DNA from: Aromatoleum evansii
GTDB taxonomy: Bacteria > Pseudomonadota > Gammaproteobacteria > Burkholderiales > Rhodocyclaceae
Direction: 5' to 3'
Assembly: GCF_012910805.1 (NCBI RefSeq)
Contig: NZ_WTVK01000023.1
Span: 1-64,000, forward strand
Length of the DNA stretch: 64,000 bases
Notes under the pieces: generated by a model
What the model saw: the letters and a program-made list of their open reading frames with translations, nothing else
Databases searched by the model: none
What the model was told of the DNA's origin: nothing
Position numbers and translations under genes: made by a program
Part shown: positions 56,326 to 64,000 of the stretch, piece by piece
How positions within the stretch are numbered: the stretch's first letter is position 1
How the letters are laid out: the number at the start of each line of letters is the position of its first letter

Positions 56326-58377
56326 ATGACACCTGCTTCGGTTCACGACATCCGCAACCTCGCCCTGCTCGGCCACGCCGGCAGTGGCAAGACCACCCTG
56401 CTCGAAGCCCTGCTCGTCGCCTCGGGCACCATCGGCGCCGCCGGCACGATCGAGCGCGGCGATACCATCAGCGATTTCGACCCCCAGGAAAAGGCGATGG
56501 GGCATTCGCTATCGACCTCGCTCGCGCACCTCGAATGGGCCGGGCACTGGGTCAACCTCCTCGACACCCCGGGACTGCCCGATCTCGCCGGCCGCGCCCT
56601 GTCCGCCCTCCCCGCAGTCGAAACCGCGGCGGTGCTGGTAAGCGCGCCCGCCGGCATCGAAAGCGGCACCCGCCGCATGATGGAGGCCGCACGCGACAAA
56701 TGCCGCCTCATCGTCGTCTCGAAGATCGACGCGGCCACGCCGGCCTCGCTCGCCGCGCTGCTGGATGAGCTGTGCGCGACTTTCGGGCGCGAATGCCTGC
56801 CGATCAACCTGCCGTCCGCTAGTGGCGATGCGGTGATCGACTGCTTCTTCGCCCCCGACGCCAACCGCGAACCGGCCTTCTCCTCCGTCCTGGCTGCGCA
56901 CGACAGCATCGTCGATCAGGTCGTCGAGCTCGACGAGGCCCTGATGGCAAGCTATCTCGAACAGGGCGAATCGCTCGACCCCGAGCAGCTCCACGCCCCC
57001 TTCGAGCAGGCCCTGCGCGAAGGCCACCTGATCCCGGTGTGCTTTGTCTCCGCCCGCACCGGCGCCGGCGTCAAGGAACTGCTCGACATCCTCGGCCGCC
57101 TCATGCCCGACCCGACCGAAGGCAATCCGCCGCGCTTCCTCAAGGGCGAAGGCTCAGCCGCACAGGAAGTCGAGGTCGCCGCCGATCCGGACCGCCACGT
57201 CATCGCGCACGTCTTCCAGGTCGCCAACGACCCCTACCGCGGCAAGCTGGGCCTGTTCCGCATCCACCAGGGGCGCATCAGCCCCAACACCCAGCTCTAC
57301 ATCGGCGACAGCCGCAAGCCCTTCAAGGTCTCGCACCTGCTGCGCCTGCAGGGCAAGAACCAGACGGAGACGCCTCTGGGCGTGCCCGGCGACATCTGCG
57401 CGGTCGCGCGCGTCGACGACATCCACCCGGACGCCGTGCTGCACGACTCGCACGATGAGGACAACTACCACCTCGCCCCTGCCAGCTACCCGCAGCCCGT
57501 GTTCGGACTCGCGCTGATCCCGCAGAAGCACGGCGACGAACAGAAGCTCGCCGAGGCGCTTGCGCGCCTGCTCGACGAAGACCCCTGCCTCGAGGTCGGC
57601 TTCGACCACCAGGCCCGGCAGACCGTCGTGCGCGGGCTCGGCGAGCTGCACCTGAAGATCATGCTCGAGCAGCTGCGTGCGCGCTGGAACCTGCAGTTCG
57701 ACACCGCGACACCGTCCGTGCCCTACCGCGAGACGATCAACGGCACGGCCGAGGCGCGCTACCGGCACAAGAAGCAGAGCGGCGGTGCCGGCCAGTTCGG
57801 CGAAGTCGCGCTGCGCGTCGAATCGCTGCCGCGCGGCTCGGGCATCGAACTCGGCAACGAGGTCAAGGGCGGAGCGATCCCGACCAACTTCCTGCCCGCA
57901 GTCGAGAAGGGCGTGCGTCAGGCGCTGGCCGAAGGCGCCCTAGCCGGCTTCCCGGTGCAGGACGTCCGCGTCGTGCTCACGGACGGCAAGGCCCACGCCG
58001 TCGACTCGAACGAGGTGTCCTTCGTCACCGCCGGCCGGCACGCGACGCTCGAGGCGCTGCTCGGCGCACGTCCGGTGGTGCTGGAGCCGCTCGTCAGCGT
58101 CACGGTGAAGATCGCCGACGGCAACTTCGGCGAGGTCAGCGGCGAATTCGCGGGCCGGCGCGGCCACCTGACGACGACCGAAAGCCCCGCGAGCGGCGTC
58201 ACGCTGCTCACTGCGACGCTGCCGCTGGCCGAGATGGAAGGCTTCGAGGCACGCCTGAAGGCGATCTGCGCCGGGGAAAGCGAGTTCTCGATGACCGCCA
58301 CCGGCTACGAGCCAGCGCCGCAGGACGTGCAGCAACGTCTCGCCAAGGCCTGGACCGGCCACGGCAGCGGGCAGTAA
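56326..58377 (+). CDS. Elongation factor G-like GTPase (EF-G paralogue)
   Basis: The 683-residue protein starts at 56326 (MTPASVHDIRNLALLGHAGSGKTTL). The P-loop is GHAGSGKT instead of the GHIDAGKT usual in EF-G, the G3 motif is DTPG and the G4 motif SKID replaces NKxD. Domains II-V follow, with the conserved HKKQSGGAGQFGEV and the C-terminal domain V. These changes are typical of the EF-G-like (fusA2-type) paralogues, which are not the main translocase. The canonical fusA is not in the window. Its role, perhaps in ribosome recycling or stress, is unknown. Only 18 bases separate it from the DUF4212 gene. Confidence 0.92.
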   Translation: MTPASVHDIRNLALLGHAGSGKTTLLEALLVASGTIGAAGTIERGDTISDFDPQEKAMGHSLSTSLAHLEWAGHWVNLLDTPGLPDLAGRALSALPAVETAAVLVSAPAGIESGTRRMMEAARDKCRLIVVSKIDAATPASLAALLDELCATFGRECLPINLPSASGDAVIDCFFAPDANREPAFSSVLAAHDSIVDQVVELDEALMASYLEQGESLDPEQLHAPFEQALREGHLIPVCFVSARTGAGVKELLDILGRLMPDPTEGNPPRFLKGEGSAAQEVEVAADPDRHVIAHVFQVANDPYRGKLGLFRIHQGRISPNTQLYIGDSRKPFKVSHLLRLQGKNQTETPLGVPGDICAVARVDDIHPDAVLHDSHDEDNYHLAPASYPQPVFGLALIPQKHGDEQKLAEALARLLDEDPCLEVGFDHQARQTVVRGLGELHLKIMLEQLRARWNLQFDTATPSVPYRETINGTAEARYRHKKQSGGAGQFGEVALRVESLPRGSGIELGNEVKGGAIPTNFLPAVEKGVRQALAEGALAGFPVQDVRVVLTDGKAHAVDSNEVSFVTAGRHATLEALLGARPVVLEPLVSVTVKIADGNFGEVSGEFAGRRGHLTTTESPASGVTLLTATLPLAEMEGFEARLKAICAGESEFSMTATGYEPAPQDVQQRLAKAWTGHGSGQ

Positions 58378-58395
58378 GGCTGCCGGAGAATCACG

Positions 58396-58656
58396 ATGAA
58401 GCTCACCGAACAGCACCGGGTTTACTGGCGCAGCAACTTGTTGCTGACCTTCTCGTTGCTGTCGGTGTGGTTTCTCGTGAGCTTCGTCGCCGGCTACTAT
58501 GCCGACGAACTCAACCGCTTCACGTTCATGAGCTTCCCGCTCGGCTTCTACATCTTCGCCCAGGGCTCGCAGATCACCTTTGTCATCCTGATCGGGATCT
58601 ACGTGCTGGCGATGAACCATCTGGACCGCAAGTACCAGATCGGCGAGAAGCGCTGA
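58396..58656 (+). CDS. DUF4212 small membrane protein (orphan copy)
   Basis: The 86-residue protein has two transmembrane helices (about residues 18-38 and 50-72) and starts MKLTEQHRVYWRSNLLLT. It belongs to DUF4212, the small subunit normally encoded just before a VC_2705-type sodium/solute symporter. Here no symporter gene follows on the same strand. A second DUF4212 gene with its symporter lies 2.4 kb away on the opposite strand. It could serve the same symporter or be a relic. Confidence 0.9.
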   Translation: MKLTEQHRVYWRSNLLLTFSLLSVWFLVSFVAGYYADELNRFTFMSFPLGFYIFAQGSQITFVILIGIYVLAMNHLDRKYQIGEKR

Positions 58657-58692
58657 TCCGCATCGCGGCCCGGTGCGACCGGGCGATGCCCC

Positions 58693-59070
58693 TCAGTCGG
58701 CCGCGGCCGGCGCCGCCTCACCTTTCTTCCGGAGAGCGAAAGGGTGGGCATGGCGACTCAGGATGAAATCTGCCAGGAACTTGCACCAGATCGTGCCGCC
58801 GGCGAGGGCGCTCCAGGTCTCGTAAGGCAGGATCCCGGCCAGCACACCGAAGATCACATAGGCCACCACGCCGCCACCGAGCAGATTGATAACCGCCGTA
58901 TACGGCGCGAATTTCTGCGGGTCTGCGGGCGGCTGGCCGCGCTTGAGCGCGACTTCTGAGAAGTCCCGCCGGAAGATGATGCGCCACGCCCGCCGCAGCC
59001 AGTAGAAGGCAATCGGAAATAAGGCGAGGAAGAGAATCCAGTTGAGGGCGATGCCGACGTCGAAAGCCAT
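58693..59070 (-). CDS. Small integral membrane protein downstream of symporter
   Basis: The 125-residue protein starts MAFDVGIALNWILFLALFPIAFYWLRRAW (partly quoted). It has three hydrophobic segments (about residues 8-26, 58-82 and 88-100) and a basic stretch RRAWRIIFRRDFS. I do not recognise the family. It is downstream of the DUF4212/symporter pair on the same strand, separated by a 126-base gap with a strong GC-rich hairpin. A role in the same transport system is possible. Confidence 0.75.
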   Translation of the reverse strand: MAFDVGIALNWILFLALFPIAFYWLRRAWRIIFRRDFSEVALKRGQPPADPQKFAPYTAVINLLGGGVVAYVIFGVLAGILPYETWSALAGGTIWCKFLADFILSRHAHPFALRKKGEAAPAAAD

Positions 59071-59137
59071 GTGACGCTCCTGACTCTTGCGGCGCCGCGC
59101 GCCGCGGGGAAAACCGCCCCGACCGCGGGCCGGGGCT

Positions 59138-59170
59138 GCGGTGCCGCTCCCCGGCCGGGGGCGGCACCGC
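59138..59170. other. GC-rich hairpin between symporter and small membrane gene
   Basis: GCGGTGCCGC (59138-59147) pairs with GCGGCACCGC (59161-59170), and inner CCCC/GGGG extends the stem around a GGCC loop. It lies in the gap after the symporter stop (minus strand). No T-run follows, so it may limit rather than end transcription, or protect the symporter mRNA. Confidence 0.45.
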
Positions 59171-59196
59171 GATGGTGCTTCTGCTTCAGTCAGCGA

Positions 59197-61008
59197 TCAA
59201 TGCGCATGGGCGCCATCGACCGCCTTGGCTCCGCGCGGCACACGCACGCTCTCCACCAGATGCTGGATGTGCTCCGGCGGCTCCTGCGTGAGCTTGTCGA
59301 CCACGAAGGCGACCCCGAAGTTGACCAGCGCGCCGATCGCACCGAAGGCTTCCGGCGTGATTCCAAAGAAGCTGTTGGCGCCCCCGATCAGATCGAGGAA
59401 CTCGGTGCCCTTGATGAAGAAGATGCCCTTGTGTGCGAACACGTAGAACAAGGTCACGAAAAGGCCCGCCAGCATGCCGGCCACAGCGCCCTCCTTGTTC
59501 ATCTTCTTGCTGAAGATGCCCATCATGATCGCCGGGAAGAGCGAACTGGCCGCGATACCGAAGGCCAGCGCCACCGTACCGGCCGCGAATCCGGGAGGAT
59601 TCAGGCCGAGCCAGCCGGAGATCACGATCGCGACCGCCATGGCGATCTTGCCGGCCATCAGCTCGCCCTTCTCGCTGATGTCCGGCATGAACACGCCCTT
59701 GATCAGGTCATGCGACACCGCGGCGGAGATCGCCATCAGCAGACCGGCAGCGGTCGACAGCGCGGCAGCCAGACCGCCCGCGGCCACCAGCGCGATCACC
59801 CAGTTGGGCAGCAGCGCGATTTCCGGGTTGGCCAGCACGATGATGTCGGCATTGACCGTCAGCTCGTTGCCCTTCCAGCCAGCCTGTTCGGCCTTGGCCT
59901 TGGCGTCGGCATTCTTGGTCGCATCGTTGTAGTACTGGATGCGGCCGTCGCCGTTCTTGTCCTCGAACTTCAGCAGACCGGTCTTCTCCCAGCGCTTCAT
60001 CCAGTCCGGACGCTCGTCGGCCTTGATGCTGGCCTCGGGCGCGTACAGGTCGCCGCCCTTCATCACCGCGGCATTCACGGTCGAATGCAGGTTCAGCTTG
60101 GCCATTGCCGCGACGGCCGGGGCAGTCGTGTACAGGATGGCGATGAACACCAGCGCCCAGCCGGCCGAGGTGCGTGCATCGGCCACCTTCGGCACGGTGA
60201 AGAAGCGCATGATGACGTGCGGCAGGCCCGCCGTGCCGATCATCAGTGACATCGTGTAGACGAACATATTGAGCGTGCTGCCCGCGGTCGTCGTCGTGTA
60301 CTTGCCGAACCCGAGGTCGGTCACCACCTGGTCGAGCGTGGTGAGCAGCGACACGTTGCTGCCGCTCATGTCCGAGCCCAGGCCGAGCTGCGGAATCGGG
60401 TTGCCGGTCAGTTGCAGCGAGATGAAGATCGCCGGGATGGTGTAGGCGAAGATCAGCACGATGTACTGGGCCACCTGCGTGTAGGTAATGCCCTTCATGC
60501 CGCCGAACACCGCGTACATGAACACGATGCCCATACCTACGTAGATCCCTGTTTCGCTCGACACTCCGAGGAAGCGCGAGAACGCGACGCCCACACCCGT
60601 CATCTGGCCGATGATGTAGGTGATCGACGCGGTCAGCAGGCAGATCACGGCCACGGTCGAGGCGGTCTTCGAGTAGAAGCGGTCGCCGATGAACTGGGGC
60701 ACGGTGAACTTGCCGAACTTCCGGAGGTAGGGAGCCAGCAGGCACGCCAGCAGGACGTAGCCACCGGTCCATCCCATCAGGAACAGGCCGCCGCCGTAGC
60801 CCATGTTGGCGATGAGGCCGGCCATCGAGATGAACGAGGCCGCCGACATCCAGTCGGCCGCCGTCGCCATGCCGTTCATGACCGGGGGCACACCGCCGCC
60901 GGCGACGTAGAACTCGGACGTTGAACCCGCCCGTGCCCAGATGGCGATGCCTATGTACAGGGCGAAACTCAGCCCGACGACGATGTAGATTGTGGTTTGC
61001 AGATCCAT
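59197..61008 (-). CDS. Sodium:solute symporter (acetate/VC_2705-type)
   Basis: The 603-residue protein of the SSS family has about 13 transmembrane segments, with the signatures GGGVPPVMNGMATAADWMSAASFISMAGL (partly quoted) and LAAALSTAAGLLMAISAAVSHDL. It is related to ActP-type acetate permeases. A soluble insertion near residues 305-385 has an EF-hand-like loop (DKNGDGRIQYY, residues 350-360). It lies ten bases behind its DUF4212 partner. It imports a short carboxylate such as acetate with Na+; the substrate is inferred. Confidence 0.93.
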   Translation of the reverse strand: MDLQTTIYIVVGLSFALYIGIAIWARAGSTSEFYVAGGGVPPVMNGMATAADWMSAASFISMAGLIANMGYGGGLFLMGWTGGYVLLACLLAPYLRKFGKFTVPQFIGDRFYSKTASTVAVICLLTASITYIIGQMTGVGVAFSRFLGVSSETGIYVGMGIVFMYAVFGGMKGITYTQVAQYIVLIFAYTIPAIFISLQLTGNPIPQLGLGSDMSGSNVSLLTTLDQVVTDLGFGKYTTTTAGSTLNMFVYTMSLMIGTAGLPHVIMRFFTVPKVADARTSAGWALVFIAILYTTAPAVAAMAKLNLHSTVNAAVMKGGDLYAPEASIKADERPDWMKRWEKTGLLKFEDKNGDGRIQYYNDATKNADAKAKAEQAGWKGNELTVNADIIVLANPEIALLPNWVIALVAAGGLAAALSTAAGLLMAISAAVSHDLIKGVFMPDISEKGELMAGKIAMAVAIVISGWLGLNPPGFAAGTVALAFGIAASSLFPAIMMGIFSKKMNKEGAVAGMLAGLFVTLFYVFAHKGIFFIKGTEFLDLIGGANSFFGITPEAFGAIGALVNFGVAFVVDKLTQEPPEHIQHLVESVRVPRGAKAVDGAHAH

Positions 61009-61018
61009 GTCGCGGCCC

Positions 61019-61273
61019 TCAGTCTTCGTGAACGTCGAATTGACGATCGATGTCGCCCATCTTCTTCGCGTAGTAGAAGATCAACGCGATGAAGACGTAG
61101 ATCGAACCCTGATGCGCGAACCAGAATCCCAGCGGATAACCGCCGAGGGAGATGCTGTTCAGCGCTGGCGCAAAGAGGATGCCCGCCCCGAACGAGATCA
61201 CGAACCAGATCACCAGAACCTTGACGAGCAACCCGAGGGTCGCACGCCAATACGCTGCACTTGTGTCGTCCAT
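61019..61273 (-). CDS. DUF4212 small membrane subunit of the symporter
   Basis: The 84-residue protein starts at the second of two adjacent ATGs (complement of 61271-61273; MDDTSAAYWRATLGLLVKVL), because AGGAG then has a five-base spacer. It has two transmembrane helices and the family pattern YPLGFWFAHQGSIYVFIALIFYYA (partly quoted). It precedes the large symporter gene, the usual pairing, and likely helps its assembly or activity. Confidence 0.92.
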   Translation of the reverse strand: MDDTSAAYWRATLGLLVKVLVIWFVISFGAGILFAPALNSISLGGYPLGFWFAHQGSIYVFIALIFYYAKKMGDIDRQFDVHED

Positions 61274-61429
61274 CATGTCTCCTCTTATAGTTTCCGCCTT
61301 GTGTGACACCCGGCCGGAGATGCTCGACCGACAAGGCCGCATCGGGATTGTTGAAACACTCCCTTACTGTTCGCTTACAAAGCTTAAAATTTTTAAATGC
61401 ACCCATTTGCAGAAATGCGGACTGCACCG
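61274..61429. other. Upstream region of the symporter operon
   Basis: This region contains an A/T-rich element (about 61381-61397, AAATTTTTAAA) that may help promoter activity on the minus strand. The only strong motif is the AGAGGAG ribosome site. I could not identify a -35/-10 pair with confidence. It begins just past the 3' end of the intron remnant. Confidence 0.4.
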
Positions 61430-61681
61430 ATCGGGATAGGGGCGGTCAGGTCACCTGACCGTTCCCCTCCCACACCACCCGGCATGCGGGTCCGCACCGG
61501 GCGGCAGTCTAAAACTGGTTACGACCACGCGTGATCAACAGGAAAGGATTGAGATGTCCGCATGATCAACAGCGGATTCGGCCTGCGGCCGGTCTGCAAG
61601 GAAGAGGTTGACGGGAAGTCCCTTGGGGATCAACTTACGGCCGGACTTGCACCCGTAGGAGTGCGCCCATGCTGGGCGCAC
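61430..61681 (-). mobile_element. ORF-less remnant of a group II intron
   Basis: Read on the minus strand, the 5' end is GTGCGCCC...GGGCGCAC (61661-61681), typical of bacterial group II introns, followed by GGTGCAAGTCC, a domain I signature. The 3' end keeps domain V (61475-61504: stem CCGCCCGG/CCGGGTGG, two-base TG bulge, TGCG/CGCA, loop GACC) and domain VI (61433-61471) with a bulged A at 61437, seven bases from the intron end. No reverse-transcriptase ORF is present. A 10-bp direct repeat (61532-61541, 61563-61572) may mark the deletion point. The intron begins directly behind the acnB terminator, the favoured site for class C introns. Confidence 0.7.
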
Positions 61682-61684
61682 ATG

Positions 61685-61720
61685 AAAAAGCCCCGCGCCG
61701 GTTTCCCGGCGCGGGGCTTT
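61685..61720 (-). terminator. Intrinsic terminator after acnB
   Basis: A 15-bp stem (61687-61701 pairing with 61706-61720, loop of four) is followed on the minus strand by a run of T (complement of 61685-61689). It ends the acnB transcript 20 bases after its stop codon and lies directly before the group II intron remnant. Confidence 0.92.
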
Positions 61721-61740
61721 GTGCCTGCGGCGACAGTCGC

Positions 61741-64000
61741 TTAGATCGTGACGGTGTCGGCGACCGAGCTGAACTCTTCGATCTGGTCGAAGTTCATGTA
61801 GCGATACACGTCGGCAGCCTTCGCATTGACGGCCTGCACCTGCTCCATGTATTCGGCGACGCTCGGGATCTTGCCCATCAGCGCGCACACTGCGGCGAGT
61901 TCCGCGGAACCGAGGTACACACGGGTGTCGATGCCGAGGCGGTTCGGGAAGTTGCGCGTCGAGGTCGACATCGCCGTCGAGCCCTTGCGGATCTGCGCCT
62001 GGTTGCCCATGCACAGCGAGCAGCCCGGCATTTCCATGCGCGCGCCCGACTTGCCCAGCACCGAGTAGTAGCCTTCCTCGTTCAGGATCATCGCGTCCAT
62101 CTTGGTCGGCGGGGCGATCCACAGACGGGTCGGGATGTCCGACTTGCCTTCGAGGACCTTGCCGGCGGCGCGGAAGTGGCCGATGTTGGTCATGCACGAG
62201 CCGATGAAGACTTCGTCGATCTTGTCGCCGGCGACTTCGGACAGCAGCTTCACGTCGTCCGGGTCGTTCGGGCAGGCGACGATCGGCTCCTTGACGTCCG
62301 CGAGATCGATCTCGATCACGGCGGCGTACTGGGCGTCGGCGTCGGCCTTGAGCAGCTCGGGCTTGGCGATCCAGGCCTCCATGGCCTTGATGCGGCGGCC
62401 CAGGGTGCGCTTGTCTTCGTAGCCGTTGGCGATCATCCACTTCATGAGCGTGATGTTCGAGCGCATGTACTCGATGATCGGTTCCTTGTTCAGCTGGATC
62501 GCGCAGGCGGCAGCGGAACGCTCGGCGGCGGCGTCGGACAGTTCGAAGGCCTGTTCGACCTTCAGGTCCGGCAGACCTTCGATCTCGAGGATGCGGCCCG
62601 AGAAGACGTTCTTCTTGCCCTTCTTCTCGACGGTCAGCAGGCCCTGCTTGATCGCGTAGTAGGGGATCGCGTTGACCAGGTCACGCAGCGTGACGCCGTT
62701 CTGCAGCTTGCCCTTGAAGCGCACAAGCACCGATTCCGGCATGTCGAGCGGCATCACGCCGGTCGCCGCGGCGAAGGCCACGAGGCCCGAGCCTGCCGGG
62801 AAGGAGATGCCGATGGGGAAACGGGTGTGCGAGTCGCCGCCGGTGCCGACGGTATCCGGCAGCAGCAGGCGGTTCAGCCACGAGTGGATCACGCCGTCGC
62901 CCGGACGCAGCGCAACGCCGCCACGGGTCGAGATGAAGGACGGCAGCTCGCGGTGCATACGCACGTCGACCAGCTTCGGGTAGGCGGCGGTGTGGCAGAA
63001 GGACTGCATCACCATGTCGGCGGAGAAGCCGAGGCAGGCGAGATCCTTGAGCTCGTCGCGGGTCATCGGGCCGGTGGTGTCCTGCGAGCCGACGGTGGTC
63101 ATTTTCGGTTCGCAGTAGGTGCCCGGCAGGATGCCCTTGCCTTCCGGCAGACCGCAGGCGCGGCCGACCATCTTCTGCGCGAGCGAGTAGCCCTTGCCCG
63201 GATCGTTCGGCTGCGCCGGCAGGCGGAACAGCGTCGACACGGGCAGGCCCAGCGCCTCACGCGCCTTGGTCGTCAGGCCGCGGCCGACGATCAGCGGGAT
63301 GCGGCCACCGGCGCGCACTTCGTCGAGGATCACGGGGGTCTTGAGCTGCGATTCGGCGATCACGGCGCCGTTCTTGAGCGCGGTGACCTTGGCGGTCGCG
63401 GAGTCGATCTTGAGCTCGATCTCGTCGCCCATGTCCATCTGGCCGACGTCGAGTTCGATCGGCAGCGCGCCGGCATCTTCCATGGTGTTGAAGAAGATCG
63501 GGGCGATCTTGGAGCCGATGCACACGCCACCAAAGCGCTTATTCGGGACGAAGGGGATGTCCTCGCCGGTGAACCACAGCACGGAGTTGGTGGCGGACTT
63601 GCGCGAGGAACCGGTGCCGACGACGTCGCCGACGTAGGCGATCAGGTTGCCCTTCTTCGCGAGCGCTTCGAGCTGCTTGACGGGGCCGCGGGCGCCCGGC
63701 TCGTCGGCCTCGATGCCGGGGCGGGGGTTCTTCAGCATCGCCAGCGCGTGCAGCGGGATGTCGGGGCGCGACCAGGCGTCCGGCGCGGGCGACAGGTCGT
63801 CGGTGTTGGTCTCGCCGGTGACCTTGAACACGGTCAGCTTCTGCGAGGCGGGGACTTCCGGACGCGAGGTGAACCACTCGGCGTCGGCCCAGCTCTGCAT
63901 CACGGCCTTGGCGTTCGCATTGCCGGCCTTAGCCAGTTCGGCGACGTCGTGGAAGTAATCGAACACCAGCAGGGTCTTCTTGAGGCCTTCGGCAGCCACG
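61741..64000 (-). CDS. acnB: Aconitate hydratase B (3' part)
   Basis: About 750 codons are present; the first 100 or so lie beyond the right edge. Features are [14 protein letters not shown], the catalytic core [21 protein letters not shown] (partly quoted), [19 protein letters not shown], and the iron-sulfur ligands in [11 protein letters not shown] and [13 protein letters not shown] (three Cys). This is the AcnB type, with the swivel domain before the core. It interconverts citrate and isocitrate in the TCA cycle. An intrinsic terminator follows. Confidence 0.97.
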   Translation of the reverse strand, partial: VAAEGLKKTLLVFDYFHDVAELAKAGNANAKAVMQSWADAEWFTSRPEVPASQKLTVFKVTGETNTDDLSPAPDAWSRPDIPLHALAMLKNPRPGIEADEPGARGPVKQLEALAKKGNLIAYVGDVVGTGSSRKSATNSVLWFTGEDIPFVPNKRFGGVCIGSKIAPIFFNTMEDAGALPIELDVGQMDMGDEIELKIDSATAKVTALKNGAVIAESQLKTPVILDEVRAGGRIPLIVGRGLTTKAREALGLPVSTLFRLPAQPNDPGKGYSLAQKMVGRACGLPEGKGILPGTYCEPKMTTVGSQDTTGPMTRDELKDLACLGFSADMVMQSFCHTAAYPKLVDVRMHRELPSFISTRGGVALRPGDGVIHSWLNRLLLPDTVGTGGDSHTRFPIGISFPAGSGLVAFAAATGVMPLDMPESVLVRFKGKLQNGVTLRDLVNAIPYYAIKQGLLTVEKKGKKNVFSGRILEIEGLPDLKVEQAFELSDAAAERSAAACAIQLNKEPIIEYMRSNITLMKWMIANGYEDKRTLGRRIKAMEAWIAKPELLKADADAQYAAVIEIDLADVKEPIVACPNDPDDVKLLSEVAGDKIDEVFIGSCMTNIGHFRAAGKVLEGKSDIPTRLWIAPPTKMDAMILNEEGYYSVLGKSGARMEMPGCSLCMGNQAQIRKGSTAMSTSTRNFPNRLGIDTRVYLGSAELAAVCALMGKIPSVAEYMEQVQAVNAKAADVYRYMNFDQIEEFSSVADTVTI

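Noticed and set aside
53445-56327. A 960-codon open frame on the minus strand opposite cidA, cidB and the BT1-type transporter gene
   Set aside because: It is rich in His, Arg, Gly and Gln with no motif, and lies opposite three genes with clear families; it is a high-GC shadow of their codon bias.

Overview
The window is GC-rich chromosomal DNA from a Gram-negative bacterium. A betaproteobacterium of the Azoarcus/Aromatoleum/Thauera kind (Rhodocyclales) is my best inference. It rests on the protein sequences, the rpsU-yqeY-dnaG-rpoD order followed by a CAU tRNA, and the mix of type VI secretion, NAGGN osmolyte and acetate-type symporter genes. No taxonomic marker was searched.

Layout. (1) 1-5,283: the start of tsaD (minus strand), then the macromolecular synthesis operon rpsU-yqeY-dnaG-rpoD with its promoter, an internal terminator after rpsU, a CAU tRNA and a strong terminator. 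(2) 5,335-20,377: a type VI secretion (T6SS) locus in two divergent arms. The leftward arm is a TPR lipoprotein gene, tssB, tssC, hcp, tssE, tssF, tssG, clpV. The rightward arm is tssJ, tssK, tssL, vgrG. tssM and tssA are not here. (3) 20,454-24,944: the accessory cargo behind vgrG. It holds a membrane-anchored polymorphic effector, two immunity-type genes, and a rearranged second copy of the effector tail plus the first immunity gene. (4) 24,975-35,217: six minus-strand genes forming an Anbu (proteasome-like) / ATP-grasp / alpha-E / transglutaminase locus. (5) 35,466-41,286: a plus-strand operon for the osmolyte N-acetylglutaminylglutamine amide (amidotransferase, synthetase, M42 peptidase) ending in an MscS channel.

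(6) 41,485-51,050: mixed housekeeping. It includes a cupin, a DUF2889 protein, tRNA-Thr(CGU), a chemoreceptor with a hemerythrin domain, a LysR regulator divergent from a haloacid dehalogenase and TSUP permease, malate synthase G, a thioesterase and a Gate-domain membrane protein. (7) 51,058-58,656: a TonB-dependent receptor, a CidA/CidB pair, a BT1/MFS-type transporter, an EF-G paralogue and a lone DUF4212 protein. (8) 58,693-64,000: an acetate-type Na+/solute symporter with its DUF4212 partner, an ORF-less remnant of a group II intron, and the 3' part of acnB.

How the parts work together. The T6SS genes encode sheath, baseplate, part of the membrane complex, recycling ATPase, tube and spike, and the spike gene is followed directly by effector and immunity genes. 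The NAGGN operon pairs osmolyte synthesis and turnover with a hypo-osmotic safety valve. The Anbu locus carries the ATP-grasp/alpha-E pair twice, once split and once fused, plus two transglutaminase-like proteins, which suggests synthesis and processing of an unknown peptide or conjugate. The most unusual stretches are the rearranged effector/immunity array (21,741-24,944) and the group II intron remnant behind the acnB terminator (61,430-61,681).
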